This document shows positions 46,245-57,246 of a DNA stretch of 64,000 bases, one piece after another. Each line of letters begins with the position of its first letter. The first letter of the stretch is position 1. The translations under genes and the position numbers were made by a program. The notes beneath the pieces were generated by a model. That model made no database searches, was not told the DNA's origin, and worked only from the letters and a program-made list of their open reading frames with translations. The DNA comes from Siderastrea radians (taxonomy: Eukaryota; Cnidaria; Anthozoa; Scleractinia; Rhizangiidae), in the NCBI GenBank assembly GCA_964017195.1, contig OZ024900.1, positions 26,062,429-26,126,428 on the forward strand, written 5' to 3'.

Positions 46245-47010
46245 TGTCATTTTGTCCGGTCGCTGCAACAGTTTTTGCACCACTTAATTCAAGAATCCAA
46301 TCTACCATTCACTTTTCAGCTACAGTGAGATTATCGGCTCCAGTTCAACAAAATAAGCTTAAATTCTGTCTTCTGTTCCATCAAACTCGCACATGGCTCC
46401 GCGGAGTGAACGGATTTTTAAAACAAAGCCGCTTATTTTTAACTTCTACGGCTGCACTGGAAAGACTGCCAGCTTCCATCCTCTTTAGACAATGTTGAGA
46501 ACAATTTTCAAGCCATCAGTGTCCATGAACCATACTTTAGAGCTGGAAATTAGAGGAATTTATCCAAAAATTGTACTCCTTTTTCAACCGTCGCGTCGTT
46601 TATCTTGCAGCAGGTATTCATTCAGCTTTCTCAAGAACCGCTGCAACATATCACAAGGTTTTGGCGCCTTTTTCGTTTCAATCATATGATCGACACCAGT
46701 TAGCTTTTTGCGTCTTCTCTAACATGAATTTGAATTTCGCTGTATTTCGATTCTTTGTTAGTTTGCATCGCCCATTTTCAGATTTCTTTCCCATTGTCCC
46801 TCTTTGACGTGATCGAAAACGTCCAGCAAAAGCATTCTAAGTATTTTTATTTCCTGTTTTGACACTTCTTTCTTGTAGACTTCCGGTAAAATATAGTAGC
46901 CAATCAGATTTCGATTCGCCAGCATTTTGACATTGATTATCCCAGAGGTCTTGCATCCTTGGTGCTGACCAAAAGGAATGCAGCCTCTGGGAACGAGATT
47001 GCCCAGAGTC
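46245..47010. repeat. Dispersed repeat, copy 2 (inverted)
   Basis: Reverse-oriented relative of 23598-24325. Both copies carry a frame beginning MLRTIFKPSVSMNH and the same AGAGGTCTTGCATCCTTGGTGC landmark in opposite orientation. Related short words also occur at the centre of the adjacent giant palindrome. Confidence 0.65.
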
Positions 47011-49390
47011 CATGGAGTCCGTCGGAGTCCGTGGTATTTCGATCCCGCTGACTGTAAATGCGCGCGGGCTCTGGGGACGAGATTGACCGGTCGGATGATC
47101 CACCGAAAATTGACGTCACATCCGGTCCGAAAACAGCCTTCTTCTCCGGCGGGCGGGAAAATCAAAATTGACGGCGACAGTTTCGTTCAATTGGTGAGTA
47201 AAATGGCCATATTTTTTCATCGGCGATAAATTTTTTTGTTATTTTTTCGCGACAATGGAATGAAATATGTACTCTTTCCTTCCATTTGGTTAGTTACGAG
47301 AATATTCTTAATAAAGGTTTATAAACTGCATTGTTTTCGAGCGTTTTTTTGTATGAAAAATGTCGGCTTTCTCTCCCTCAAATTTCACAGGATTCGGAGA
47401 ATCAGTCAAAATGATGACTTCAAGGTGGGTAATTCTTTTTTTAAATAGCCTATGTTGTAGAAAAAGACTCTTTTTAACAGAACATCGCAAAGACGGCGTT
47501 TCTAACGAGTCACATGACAAGTGGGAACCCCATCAACACTGTTTTTTAGAGAGACCGTTCACCACACAGAATCTGAAATAATACTGTATGTGGTGCTTTG
47601 TCGCTGTTAACCGCCTAGACTTCCCTTTATCTGTTTTCTTTTCTTTTTTCTATATTATTAAATTTTCAATATGCAATTGATCTACATCACAAGTGATCAC
47701 ATGGTAAGACAAATGATAACGCTTTATTATTATTGTTCTATTAAATATTATTATACATTTTGATTACACACTACTAGTAATAGCTTAGTAATTTCATAAT
47801 TAAACTGCTACATAAAAGCTGTCTTTAATTAAAGCGAGATGCTGCCTAAAGTCAATGTGTCAGCTTATTCATCGCACAATCCTTATTTACAATCATGCAC
47901 TGATACTGTGGTTGTGGACAGAAGATTTATAAATCAAGGAATGAACCAGTAACCTTATACGACAAGGTCAAGTTCAAGCAACCCAGCCTGTCATTAAGGT
48001 CATGAGTATTTTTCACCAACAGATTTGCCTGACAGATAATCAAGACTGACAATTATGTTTAGCCCCAACCTACTGTATACATAACTTTGATGGGGATTAC
48101 AAATACACGTAACTAATAACAAACAACTTATATTGTCAGCAACATGTTGCTGTCAGTGGCTAACAACTAAACTCTTCAGTCTAAACTGGTTTCTGCATGT
48201 TTATGTCATTATGGTCACCTACACATAATGGATGACGACCAACATCTCTCCCTATACTTTGGATACTGGTTACAAGTATAATGTGTAGTTCCAGAAAATA
48301 TCTTTACTTATACTCCCCCCCCCCCCCACAGAAGGTTTTTCTGTTTTGCACCCCTCCCCCCACCCAGAGATTCCATCTTAGCTTCATACTTTGATTCTAA
48401 AATTTGACTCCCTTTCCCCTGGGAATTTCCAATGACCTTCAATGGGGTGGGTATGGATTTTTTTTCTGGAACTACACAATGACTGTAATACAACACTAGA
48501 AGAGTACTGTTGCTGGTTAAGAAATGTTTGAGAACACATCTGTTGAGTATGACACAGGAAAGACTGACAAATTTTCAACATCATCATGCATCCGTGGTTA
48601 TTATTATGGAGGACTGTTGACAGTATCTCATCATATCGTACAAGTTGTTATGGTAGCACAACACTGTTTCTGTTGCTGAGTAACAAATTTTATGGACAAC
48701 AACCGATATACAGGTATTCATGTCCTACATGTAACTACCACTATAATGATAGCTAACAATGTTAACAAACACATTTCAAAAGAATAACATAGATCAGGGC
48801 TCAGAAACCAACATCTCTTCTTCTGTTGTGAAAAGGAAAGCAATAAATCTTTGTGTCCAGCATGCTAATCAAAGTGAAAAATCCTGTCTGCAACCAAAGT
48901 ACTTGTCTCAGCGACAAACCCCAGGGGGTTATACCGGATTACTAATGACGGGGATGATCGAATGGGGGCAAAAATCAAAACCCAAAAAAACATCCCTGGA
49001 CCAAAAAATAGTTACCTACTGAGGCTTAGTTTTGGCTACTCCATTTTATTTTGTTATATATTTTTTTCACAAATCTGAACATGTATGTACCTATATGTAA
49101 ATAAGCTAAAGATTTGATACTAATTACATGAATGCAATAGATTTTACTAAGGGCTGATATGTTTTCTACATGAAGAGACTTGGTAGAAGTCACTGTGTTG
49201 TAACAAAATCAAATAACTACAGCAGGCAAAGTGCAGAAATTCACGACAGCTAGGGAGCACATATACTGCATAATAATTGAGGGACCAGCTACATGTCCAT
49301 GTCGATGACAAAACAACATTTATTACTGTCTATCCTTGCAGTTGAAAGTACACGTACAAATGTAGTAACCAATGACAAATAAAGACATTG
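47011..49390. other. Intergenic DNA, no gene seen
   Basis: AT-rich, without long or motif-bearing frames. It contains a C13 run at about 48318-48330 and the MITE at 48283-48478. Presumably host intergenic sequence. Confidence 0.45.
48283..48478. mobile_element. 196-bp MITE with TGTGTAGTTCCAGAAAA termini
   Basis: TGTGTAGTTCCAGAAAA at 48283 and its complement ending at 48478. The interior is low complexity with C-runs. Non-coding, non-autonomous element. Confidence 0.65.
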
Positions 49391-49860
49391 TACAGTACCA
49401 TTCAAAAGTAAGTTGACAGTTTGTTGTGAGTCTCAATTCTTGACTCGCTACTCAATAATCAATTCCTGCAAGAATTGAGTATCGAAAATTAGTTATCCAG
49501 AATCAAGACTAACACAGCACTATTCCAATTCGCACGAATCCAGAATCGAGTTTAGAATCAGTTTGAGATAATTATGTACAGAGATGAAACGTTTTGAAAT
49601 AGTAGAATATTCTGTTCAAAGGTCTGTTTCTGATGTGGTGAAAGACTTTGGTTTTGGTTTTGTTTGCGTTGTTTGTTTTGTTGTTGTCTTGAGAAACGAG
49701 GCAAATACTCGAAACTGAGCAAAGGCTGTTCCAGTTTGGTGATTTGTGCAGGAATCGAGTATTGTGAATCAAAAATTCAATTATCGAGTCTGGATTCTCG
49801 ATACTCGTTTCATGTGAGGATCAAGTATCGAGTGTCAACTTACTTTTGAATGGTGCTGTA
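49391..49860. mobile_element. Tc1/mariner-type MITE (470 bp, TA target site)
   Basis: TA dinucleotides at both ends enclose termini CAGTACCATTCAAAAGTAAG and its near-complement (one mismatch). Imperfect pairing extends inward (GTATCGAG-type words). There is no transposase frame. Confidence 0.8.
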
Positions 49861-49911
49861 TAATTTATAGAAAAATGACCAATATGTTGATGCCTTAGGC
49901 TTTATATTTTA

Positions 49912-50148
49912 TGCTATCCCTCTGGAATGTTCATGTCTTCTCAAACAAATTTAACAGGGACTAGTTACTGTTGTCAGCGGTAGCTCAGTTTGATGGGCCA
50001 GAAGAAAAGACACACACCTTTTGTCTGGATAAATTTTGGCTATGTGCAAGTACCACATAGCCGCTTTAATATTCCAAAATTCATTGCAAAAATTAACGAC
50101 ACAATAAAACAAAAGCTACGCCCATCAAAGGTGAGGGCAATGAACCGC
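49912..50148 (-). repeat. Split direct repeat B2 (237 bp)
   Basis: Direct copy of 50411-50647, differing by a base or so (for example near 50117). Confidence 0.85.
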
Positions 50149-50204
50149 AACCCTAACATACAAGGAAACAGTGGGAGGAAAGGACAATGTGGGAGGAGGT
50201 GGGT

Positions 50205-50410
50205 TAAAATTGTAGCCCCGAAAACTCAACAACTTGCTCGAGGCTAGATCGCTAGAAGCACATGGCATACAGGTCTAGAGGGTATACCCACTAACCAAAT
50301 CAAGGATACCCCTAGAGTATTGTCCATCCCTCACGTGTTCAAAATTGAAGTTAATCAATGACAGCGAGGGACATCATAAAATTTTTATTGTCAGGCCAAT
50401 AATGCCTTTA
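50205..50410 (-). repeat. Split direct repeat A2 (206 bp)
   Basis: Direct copy of 55349-55554. It abuts repeat B1 at 50411 and is separated from B2 by 56 bases. Confidence 0.85.
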
Positions 50411-50647
50411 TGCTATCCCTCTGGAATGTTCATGTCTTCTCAAACAAATTTAACAGGGACTAGTTACTGTTGTCAGCGGTAGCTCAGTTTGATGGGCCAG
50501 AAGAAAAGACACACACCTTTTGTCTGGATAAATTTTGGCTATGTGCAAGTACCACATAGCCGCTTTAATATTCCAAAATTCATTGCAAAAATTAACGACA
50601 CAATAAAACAAAAGCTACCCCCATCAAAGGTGAGGGCAATGAACCGC
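50411..50647 (-). repeat. Split direct repeat B1 (237 bp)
   Basis: Direct copy of 49912-50148, adjoining A2. To its right, 50660-51000 has several imperfect repeats of TACCCCTGCAAACT spaced irregularly. Confidence 0.85.
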
Positions 50648-51046
50648 CAAAGCTCACTTGGGTAAAGTGGGCAGCCCCACCCTAGCACTGACAACAGGGA
50701 CTAGTCTCTGGAGGAACACAGACAACAAAAAGCCGAAAGACAAGCAGCTACCCCTGCAAGCTACTGCCGTGATAGGTAGGAATACAGATAATTATGAGGA
50801 GCCGAACAGGTACCCCTGCAAACTGCGCTGCATATTGGTAAAGAAAATTCCAAACAAGCTACCCCTGTAAACTGTTTGGAAGTTTAGATTAGGATTAACT
50901 AAAAGATCAAATGGTGAGCGCAGTTGCCCCTGCAAACTATGCTCCTGTAACCCCTAAAGAATAATCAGCCAGACAACGAAAACAGCCACCCCTGTAGACT
51001 GGTTTGTCATGGCCGAGAAGCAGCCATATTCCAAACCAACCATTGC

Positions 51047-52158
51047 CTAAGAAGGAGAGCTGAGACAAGTAGGTGTACTTTGCAAACTAGGTAGGCGAAT
51101 GTACTTTTTAAAAGCATCTGATTTCCATCGCCCCAAAAGACGAATCTGGGTTTCGGAATAGCCACACTCGGCAGCGTGGGAGGCAGCCCCGATGCGAAAG
51201 CTATGACCCTTATATCTGTCTGGGTTAAGACCACAGCTCTTGAGTGCTCTTGCCAACCAGTCGCAAAATTCAGAACGGGTAACAGGTGACCCATCCAGAT
51301 GCTGAAAAATGGGCCCTGGCCGACAACCTCGGAATTGGAGGTAAACAAGGAGAGTGTCGACTGGGCAAACGACCGGCTGACGCGTAAGAACCACGGAAAG
51401 TGGTGGCTCATTGTAATGGTGTTTAAAGGAATAAAAAGTAACCTTTATTGCCTCAGTGTCCCCACGCACATTAGACAACTTTTCCAACTGCTGCAACTGT
51501 AACACAGCTGGTGATTGTTTGGTGACTGTGATTTCACCAATGCGCAAAAAGGCATAAAAAGCCATAGCACACATAGCTTTAAACATACTGGAAACGTAGT
51601 GAGAATCCAAAATACTGGGGCACTGCTGAAAAATCTTTGTTAATATGGGAACGGAGAGTGGCATCCGCATGTCAAAGCGCGGGTCAACCTTTCCATACCC
51701 TTTTAACACCTCTAGAATAAAAAGTACTTGGGTGGGATCGGAAACACCCGCCAGCCGGTGCGAATAACCCAGTGCAGAAACATAGGTATTGACTGTGGAA
51801 GAAGCGAATTTTGCTGATATAAATGGGCAATAAAAAGAGCCAGAGTCGCTGGAGGGATTGGGAAATCAGATGACGGATTACCGACAGTACTGAAAAGAAA
51901 ATTGCGGTACAGCTTCCAGGCACGGCGATAGGTTGGAATGGAAGATGGCTGCAAACTAGAACTAATTAAGTGGGACTCGACAATCAATGGAAAGACTCGT
52001 GGAGGTAAAAACATCCCTGGGCCTGTCCTGTCCTGGAGCCGGAGCCCCCACCCCCAACGGCTCACCTGAAAGATTATGGAGGACAGATGCCACCGACCCC
52101 TGTACGCTGGCATCTGCCCCCGAGGTTGCCCCCAGTGGTACAGCAAGAGCCCCATCAT
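51047..52158 (-). pseudogene. Tyrosine recombinase of Ngaro-like element
   Basis: The catalytic half (51709-51047) shows FYAFLRIGEI (first Arg), KGHSFRIGAASHAAECGYSE (HxxR) and LLGRWKSDAFKKYIR (Trp and Tyr nucleophile). The N-terminal SAM-like half (SSIPTYRRAWKLYRNFLF, 52158-51712 frame) is in a different frame. The two are joined by sequence that reads as recombinase in the catalytic frame from about 51810, so an indel lies near 51800. It would circularise and integrate the element; this copy is probably inactive. Confidence 0.75.
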
Positions 52159-52471
52159 GGGATAGTTGGAAGGGAGGTGGAGCAGCCGAGGGCGCCGGAA
52201 TACTGGCAGCCACCAAACCGTGTGTGGAAAGGGTCTGTAGCACCTGGTGGGTCACCGCTTGAGTGATGTCCTGGATGAGGGAGCTGCTAGCCATGATGGA
52301 GTTGGAGGTGCTTGTTGCTTGGGTGACAGATGGTGTGGTGTGGGGCACACTGTTGTTGAGGCTACTCACAATTGTAGAAGTGGCGGTGGAAGACACTGCT
52401 GCAGCATCGAAGGAAGTGGCAGAATTGATTAACCGGGCCGGAGGCCGGATGTTCCTCTGGCTGCGACGCAT
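51962..52471 (-). CDS. Ser/Thr/Ala-rich N-terminal ORF of YR element
   Basis: 169 residues: basic start (MRRSQRNIRPPARL), then Ser/Thr-rich low complexity and an Ala/Pro-rich end. It overlaps the recombinase N-terminal frame by about 200 bases. It could be a gag-like remnant or the leader of the recombinase protein joined by a frame change. No domain recognised. Confidence 0.4.
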   Translation of the reverse strand: MRRSQRNIRPPARLINSATSFDAAAVSSTATSTIVSSLNNSVPHTTPSVTQATSTSNSIMASSSLIQDITQAVTHQVLQTLSTHGLVAASIPAPSAAPPPFQLSHDGALAVPLGATSGADASVQGSVASVLHNLSGEPLGVGAPAPGQDRPRDVFTSTSLSIDCRVPLN

Positions 52472-52535
52472 GGCCGGTGGGGCGGGGCGTGTAGCCTGGC
52501 GACGATTTCTGGCAGCACGAGGCCTTCTAGGATAA

Positions 52536-53064
52536 ACAAAAAGAACCAGACAAGCGAACCCCCACGAAGAAGGCTGGTTTGTAGGTTAAGCTGCTGCAAA
52601 AGTGATCATTGCTCAAATAACACACAAAAACAAACATAAAAACAATTACAACACGAGCGCAGCAGGGTGGCATGGCAGACTATACAAACACAGTGTCGCC
52701 GCATAGTGCCACCCCATGAAGCTGCAAAATAAAGAGAGCCATAAATGAGCAGAAACAAAGTAAAATCAAGGTATGCTCCAGGCTAACAAAAACAAAGTAG
52801 GCCATAAATGAGCACGAAGCCAAAAAGTAAATTAAAACAAAGCAACGTGCTAATTCTGCTCAGGCCGACAAATAAGGAATCAGGCTTTAAGCAGGCAATA
52901 ACGTAGCACAAACAAATGGCTTAGTGTGCTCCAGGCCAACTTAACAGGCCAACAAAAAATCAAAAGAAAATTAATCCTGCTAAGGCTGCTCCAGGCCAAC
53001 AAATCAAGTAATAATAATGCAGGCCATAAATGAACGTTAATAAAAACAAAAAAGCCTGCAAACG
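52536..53064 (-). other. Noncoding interior of YR element with short repeats
   Basis: Irregular repeats of CAGGCCATAAATGAGC and GCTCCAGGCCAAC recur at intervals of 40-110 bases (also at about 54400-54465 beyond the insertion). No frame with reverse-transcriptase motifs is present. Confidence 0.5.
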
Positions 53065-54392
53065 CAGTGTTCTCCTTATCAGGCGGTAACCGGTAAAATT
53101 TACCGCTTGTAGCACCGCTTGTTACCGGTTAGCCGGAACCAGATAAAGGCCTGGATTAGAAACATACAACAGTTTGGGATAGTGAAAGATTTATTATCAG
53201 ATTGTGTTATGACAAGATTTATGTCCGTCGTACTGCGTACCTAGCCTGCGCCGCAGACGGAATATGACCGTTAGATTACGTCTGTGACGCAGGCTACTGC
53301 GTACCACGTAAGTGTAGTTTTAGTAACTTTTCTCATTGTCCATGCGTTTGTACAATATTAGACGTAGTCTTATCATCTCGACATTTCTAAGTTCGTTAGA
53401 TAACAGTCTCATCTTCTCTACGTTTCTCCGCACGTTTCTACCTTGGTAAGGTGTTAGTCTTATCTTTTTAACGTTTCTCCGTATGGTAGTACATTCCTAA
53501 GGTATTAGTCTTCTCGACATTTTCGATGGGATAGTGTGTTCATCAGTGCTGTAAGGTGTTATCTTCTCGACTGTCGACATATCTCTGTACGTTAAAACAT
53601 TTTTTGTCCATGCGTTTGTACAATATTAGACGTAGTCTTATCATCTCGACATTTCTAAGTTCATTAGACAAGAGTCTCATCTTCTCTACGTTTCTCCGCA
53701 CGTTTCTACCTTAGTAAGATGTTAGTCGTATCTTTTTAACGTTTCTCCGTATGCCAGTACATTCTTAAGGTATTAGTCTTCTGGACATTTTCCATGCGAT
53801 AGTGTGTTCGTCAGTGGTGTAAGGCGCGGTCTTATCTTCTCGACTGTCGACATTTCTCTGTACGTTAAAACATTCGAAAAATATTATTGTTAACTTCTCA
53901 ACGTTTGTCCGTGTGTTAGTATATTCGTAATTGAGATGTTGTTAGTTGTATCTCCTTAACATTTCTCCGTACGTTAGCATTGTCGTGAGATACTAGTGTT
54001 ATCTCCTTGACGTCTATATCCGTACGTTGGTTTGTTCAGGTTTGTTCGTAATTTACTCTTAGTATTGTCTTCTCCTCGAAGTTCTTCGTTTGTACCTTTG
54101 TAAGGAGTATGTCTCATCTTCTAGGCGTTTCTCAGTACGTTTTTTAGGTTGCTGTAAGCTTTTTCTTCTCGACGTTTATCTGTACGTTAATACGTTCCAC
54201 GTGACAGGAATTACAAACGTCAACCGTTTTGAAGGGTTTGCGAGACGTGTGTTAGCCTAGTGTCATGCCGGCAACATTTCTGGTCTCATGACGACAATTC
54301 CACACCAGGGTAGAAAAAGATTTTCAACAGAGCTGCTTTACCGTTCCAAAAAACTGACTTACCTGTTACCCTGAAAACTAGGGAGAACACTG
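53065..54392. mobile_element. hAT-like non-autonomous insertion
   Basis: Termini CAGTGTTCTCC (53065) and GGAGAACACTG (54392) are the classic hAT type, with GGTAAC/GTTACC inward. A 6-base direct repeat CAAACG flanks both ends (8 bp would be usual). The interior has a 270-bp tandem duplication (53335 to about 53605 and onward) and many ACGTTTCTCCGTACGTT-like words. No transposase frame. Confidence 0.75.
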
Positions 54393-54551
54393 CAAACGTA
54401 GGAGGCCATAAATGAACGTTAACCATGTGACACGAAAACAGCTAAGTGGGCGCCAGGCCAACAATGATGAAATAATCAATATTCTAGGCGTACATTATTA
54501 CAATACAAACACAAAGCAAGTTATTAAGAGCCTATAACCCCCGTGAAAATT

Positions 54552-55148
54552 CTAAGACGACGAAGGCAAAGCCTTTAAAAGTGCACCACGATAGCTCCGG
54601 TAGAGCTTGTACTGGCCATGTGGATTCAAATGAACACCATCTGGCATCAAAATGGCGCGATCCAGCGACTCCAGCTCCTCGTGATGCCAGACAAAAGCAA
54701 AAGGAGTATCATCCAGCAACACAGAAAGGTACTGGTTTAGTTTCAGGGCCAAAAGATTGAAACCAGCGTCGGGCAAGCCCGACTCGCGAACCCTACGAGG
54801 TATCACTAAACAAACACCCACCATTTTGATACCTAAAGAGAAATGTAAATATTCGACAATATCATGAATGTCGGAGCCCACAATTTCGGGTGAAATAGAA
54901 CCCAAATCGTTCGTGCCGATTTCCAAAAGCACAGCATTTGGCGACAGATCGCGAACTTTCTGGGAAATAATGCGGCGAAGTTGAGTAACGCGAAGCCCGC
55001 CGACGCCATGCAACAAAACCTCCATGCTTCGATCTAGCCCGAAATCAAGGGATGCACGAGAGTCAAAATTCCGCAGGAGGTCGTCCTTTAAACGACGGAC
55101 GAAAGAATGCCCAATGATGAGGGCCTTAGGACGAACTGAATTATTCAT
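54552..55148 (-). CDS. SGNH/GDSL-type hydrolase of YR element
   Basis: 198 residues from the ATG at 55148. Block I is IIGHSFVRRL (Ser nucleophile in GHSF), block III is LLEIGTNDLG (GxND), and block V is MPDGVHLNPHGQ (catalytic DxxH). The frame is intact. SGNH esterase-like domains are known from some Ngaro-group elements. Substrate and purpose are unknown. It is the first gene after repeat A1. Confidence 0.8.
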   Translation of the reverse strand: MNNSVRPKALIIGHSFVRRLKDDLLRNFDSRASLDFGLDRSMEVLLHGVGGLRVTQLRRIISQKVRDLSPNAVLLEIGTNDLGSISPEIVGSDIHDIVEYLHFSLGIKMVGVCLVIPRRVRESGLPDAGFNLLALKLNQYLSVLLDDTPFAFVWHHEELESLDRAILMPDGVHLNPHGQYKLYRSYRGALLKALPSSS

Positions 55149-55348
55149 AATGACGGAATTATAATGAACTACCGAAGCGAAGATACGAGCGGGCGGATAC
55201 GAGCGAAGCAAGCGAACTCAAGGTTCGTAACAACAAAAGATATACAGAAGAAAAATACGTGGAAATACGTACACGGTCCTGAATGCAATCAGCAGAGGAA
55301 ATGGGGAGCTAAAACACGCTTACCTGACAAAGAAGGCGAAAAGAGGTA

Positions 55349-55554
55349 TAAAATTGTAGCCCCGAAAACTCAACAACTTGCTCGAGGCTAGATCGCTAGA
55401 AGCACATGGCATACAGGTCTAGAGGGTATACCCACTAACCAAATCAAGGATACCCCTAGAGTATTGTCCATCCCTCACGTGTTCAAAATTGAAGTTAATC
55501 AATGACAGCGAGGGACATCATAAAATTTTTATTGTCAGGCCAATAATGCCTTTA
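55349..55554 (-). repeat. Split direct repeat A1 (206 bp)
   Basis: Left-end repeat of the YR element in its own orientation; direct copy of 50205-50410. Confidence 0.85.
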
Positions 55555-55658
55555 TTACAAAAACATCAACATTACAAGCAAAGTAACGCTGGAATTAAAA
55601 TTCCAAATAAGCCTGATCAATAAAAGATTATTTCCTTTTCTTGAAGAAGTATAAAGGA

Positions 55659-55832
55659 GTAGTATATCCTGTAGTAAATGAATACCATCTGATTTTCAGA
55701 GGTTTATTTTCGAATTTTAAACCTCCCAATATAAACATGCTCCTTGCGTCGCATGTTTATATTGGGAGGTTTAAAATTCGAAAATAAACCTCTGACAATC
55801 AGGTAGTATTCATTTACTACAGGATATACTAC
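55659..55832. repeat. 174-bp hairpin palindrome at left end of element B2
   Basis: Arms 55659-55740 and 55751-55832 pair with about four mismatches around the tip TCCTTGCGTC. It is homologous to the B1 hairpin, but several positions changed in both arms together (for example CGTGAATTAAATG in B1 against CCTGTAGTAAATG here, mirrored in the right arms). Confidence 0.85.
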
Positions 55833-55908
55833 TTAACCGAAATAAACCACCCAGCAAAAAAAAAAATTTAATTAAAGAAATACACATCTTTATTATATCA
55901 AAGTTGTT

Positions 55909-56259
55909 ATGTCTGCAAGCATAAACATTGAAGAGCTTTTGAAAGAGCTTGATCCAGCAACGTTACAAGCTTTAGAGCAATTAGCAAAATGGAAAGAGGT
56001 ACACAATGAGTTATTAAAACAACCTTTCTGTCATAATAGGCAGCAACTTGTGCGTATTATAATGTGCTTAGATTATATAGACTGTCGCTGGGAAGGTCTT
56101 TGTTACCCTTGTTTTAAGGAAGGAATCAAACATAAACTGTTATACACTATTCCGATTGAGAATATATCTTTATTAAAGATTTGCTCTGATACTTACGATT
56201 GGCACAGCGCATATAACGATTTTAAGGAATTGGTTAACCTCGGTGTGCTTTGTTTGTGA
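55909..56259 (+). CDS. Cysteine-rich protein, first of two tandem paralogues (B2)
   Basis: 116 residues. The motifs HNELLKQPFCHNRQQLV and MCLDYIDCRWEGLCYPCFK are shared in order with the next gene, so the two arose by duplication. The spacing of five cysteines suggests a zinc-binding knuckle. The position directly behind the terminal hairpin, before the structural genes, suggests an early regulatory role. No named family recognised. B1 lacks this copy. Confidence 0.6.
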   Translation: MSASINIEELLKELDPATLQALEQLAKWKEVHNELLKQPFCHNRQQLVRIIMCLDYIDCRWEGLCYPCFKEGIKHKLLYTIPIENISLLKICSDTYDWHSAYNDFKELVNLGVLCL

Positions 56260-56338
56260 AGAGTACCAACCACTAAGTTCATAACCGAACACACAAAAAT
56301 TGTTTTTTTATCTGATAGATATTTGTGAGTCAAATTTG

Positions 56339-56698
56339 ATGGCAACCGGATTCAACACCCGTCAGATAACGGAAGCAATTCAAAACCTACCACCAGAGTT
56401 ACGTGAGATAATTTACAAACATTACCTCGCCATAAAACTGAGAGAGCGAGCGGCTTTGGGTTGGAACCTGGTTCACAATGAGCTTTTAATACAACCTTTT
56501 TGTCCTGAAATGGAGTGGCTTGTACATATTATAGTGTGTGTAGCTTATATGCACTGTTGTCAGGGAGGGTGTTGTTACCCTTTTTGTAAACAAGAAGAAA
56601 TCTTACATGAAATAACCATCTCTGTCCCCGATATAATTGATTTAACCCTAATTAAGTTTTGCACTGATATGTTTGAAGAAGATTATCATAATCATTAA
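56339..56698 (+). CDS. F-box-like/cysteine-rich protein, second paralogue (B2)
   Basis: 119 residues from the ATG at 56339; the longer frame begins with TTG. The N-terminus LPPELREIIYKHYLAIKL looks like the start of an F-box. Then HNELLIQPFCPEMEWL and CVAYMHCCQGGCCYPFCK form the Cys-rich part shared with the upstream gene. A viral F-box plus zinc module could recruit a host ubiquitin ligase, but the F-box call is only a resemblance. The frameshifted B1 copy lies at 26652. Confidence 0.6.
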   Translation: MATGFNTRQITEAIQNLPPELREIIYKHYLAIKLRERAALGWNLVHNELLIQPFCPEMEWLVHIIVCVAYMHCCQGGCCYPFCKQEEILHEITISVPDIIDLTLIKFCTDMFEEDYHNH

Positions 56699-56735
56699 TT
56701 TATTTTTTTAATCTATAAACAAAATATTCATTTCC

Positions 56736-57074
56736 TTAATTAGACATTTCTACACCCATTTTATTAACAAATCGAAAAGGATAATATAAAAGATCTTCAG
56801 CAAGACGTTTTGGGGCCCATACACGAAAATCATCATTATCTTTTGAATTTAAAGTTAAAACAGCTGAAAGCCCAAATTTACCTTTTCGGTGTGTAACGTT
56901 TTTTATTCTATATATTCCATCAGAAATATCTCTCCATTTAAAAATTTCAACAATTTCAAAACATTCTTCTGTTGGCCATTCTTCTTTGTCAGAGAAATCT
57001 GGTTCATCAATTAATATATTATTTTTTGATGGGAAATCTTGTGAGATCGTGTGTTGATCTGTGTAGACATCCAT
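56736..57074 (-). CDS. Small protein with VWAPKRLAEDL motif (B2)
   Basis: 112 residues from the ATG at 57074 (the extension uses TTG). Motifs WRDISDGIYRIKNVTHRKGKFGLSAVL and FRVWAPKRLAEDL resemble a small conserved protein I recall from several invertebrate DNA-virus integrates, possibly nucleic-acid binding; function unknown. Only its 3' end survives in B1 (about 27030-27087). Frame intact. Confidence 0.55.
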   Translation of the reverse strand: MDVYTDQHTISQDFPSKNNILIDEPDFSDKEEWPTEECFEIVEIFKWRDISDGIYRIKNVTHRKGKFGLSAVLTLNSKDNDDFRVWAPKRLAEDLLYYPFRFVNKMGVEMSN

Positions 57075-57246
57075 TGTGAGATACAATTGGTATACATTCG
57101 TTTAATAGCATGTACTTTTTTGCTCGACTTAAATTAAACCACCCAGCGCACAAAAAAGAACAGGACACAATGAATATACATATTTTAATAAGGCTTTTAT
57201 TGAAAATATAAACAAACTAAAGTTATACAAAAATAGAAAGTTACAG

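Larger units (their letters stand above)
49912..55554 (-). mobile_element. Tyrosine-recombinase retroelement, Ngaro-type split direct repeats, no RT
   Basis: On the minus strand the order is A1 (55554-55349), SGNH hydrolase gene, noncoding stretch with a hAT-like insertion, Ser/Thr-rich frame and tyrosine recombinase, then B1 (50647-50411), A2 (50410-50205), a 56-base linker and B2 (50148-49912). The 206-bp A copies and 237-bp B copies are nearly identical. The A1...B1-A2-B2 layout is diagnostic for Ngaro-group YR retrotransposons. No reverse transcriptase or RNase H motif is readable anywhere inside, and the recombinase frame is broken, so this copy is non-autonomous. Confidence 0.85.

Noticed and set aside
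52263..52535. Plus-strand frames across the YR element
   Set aside because: Antisense to the Ser/Thr-rich frame; low complexity only.
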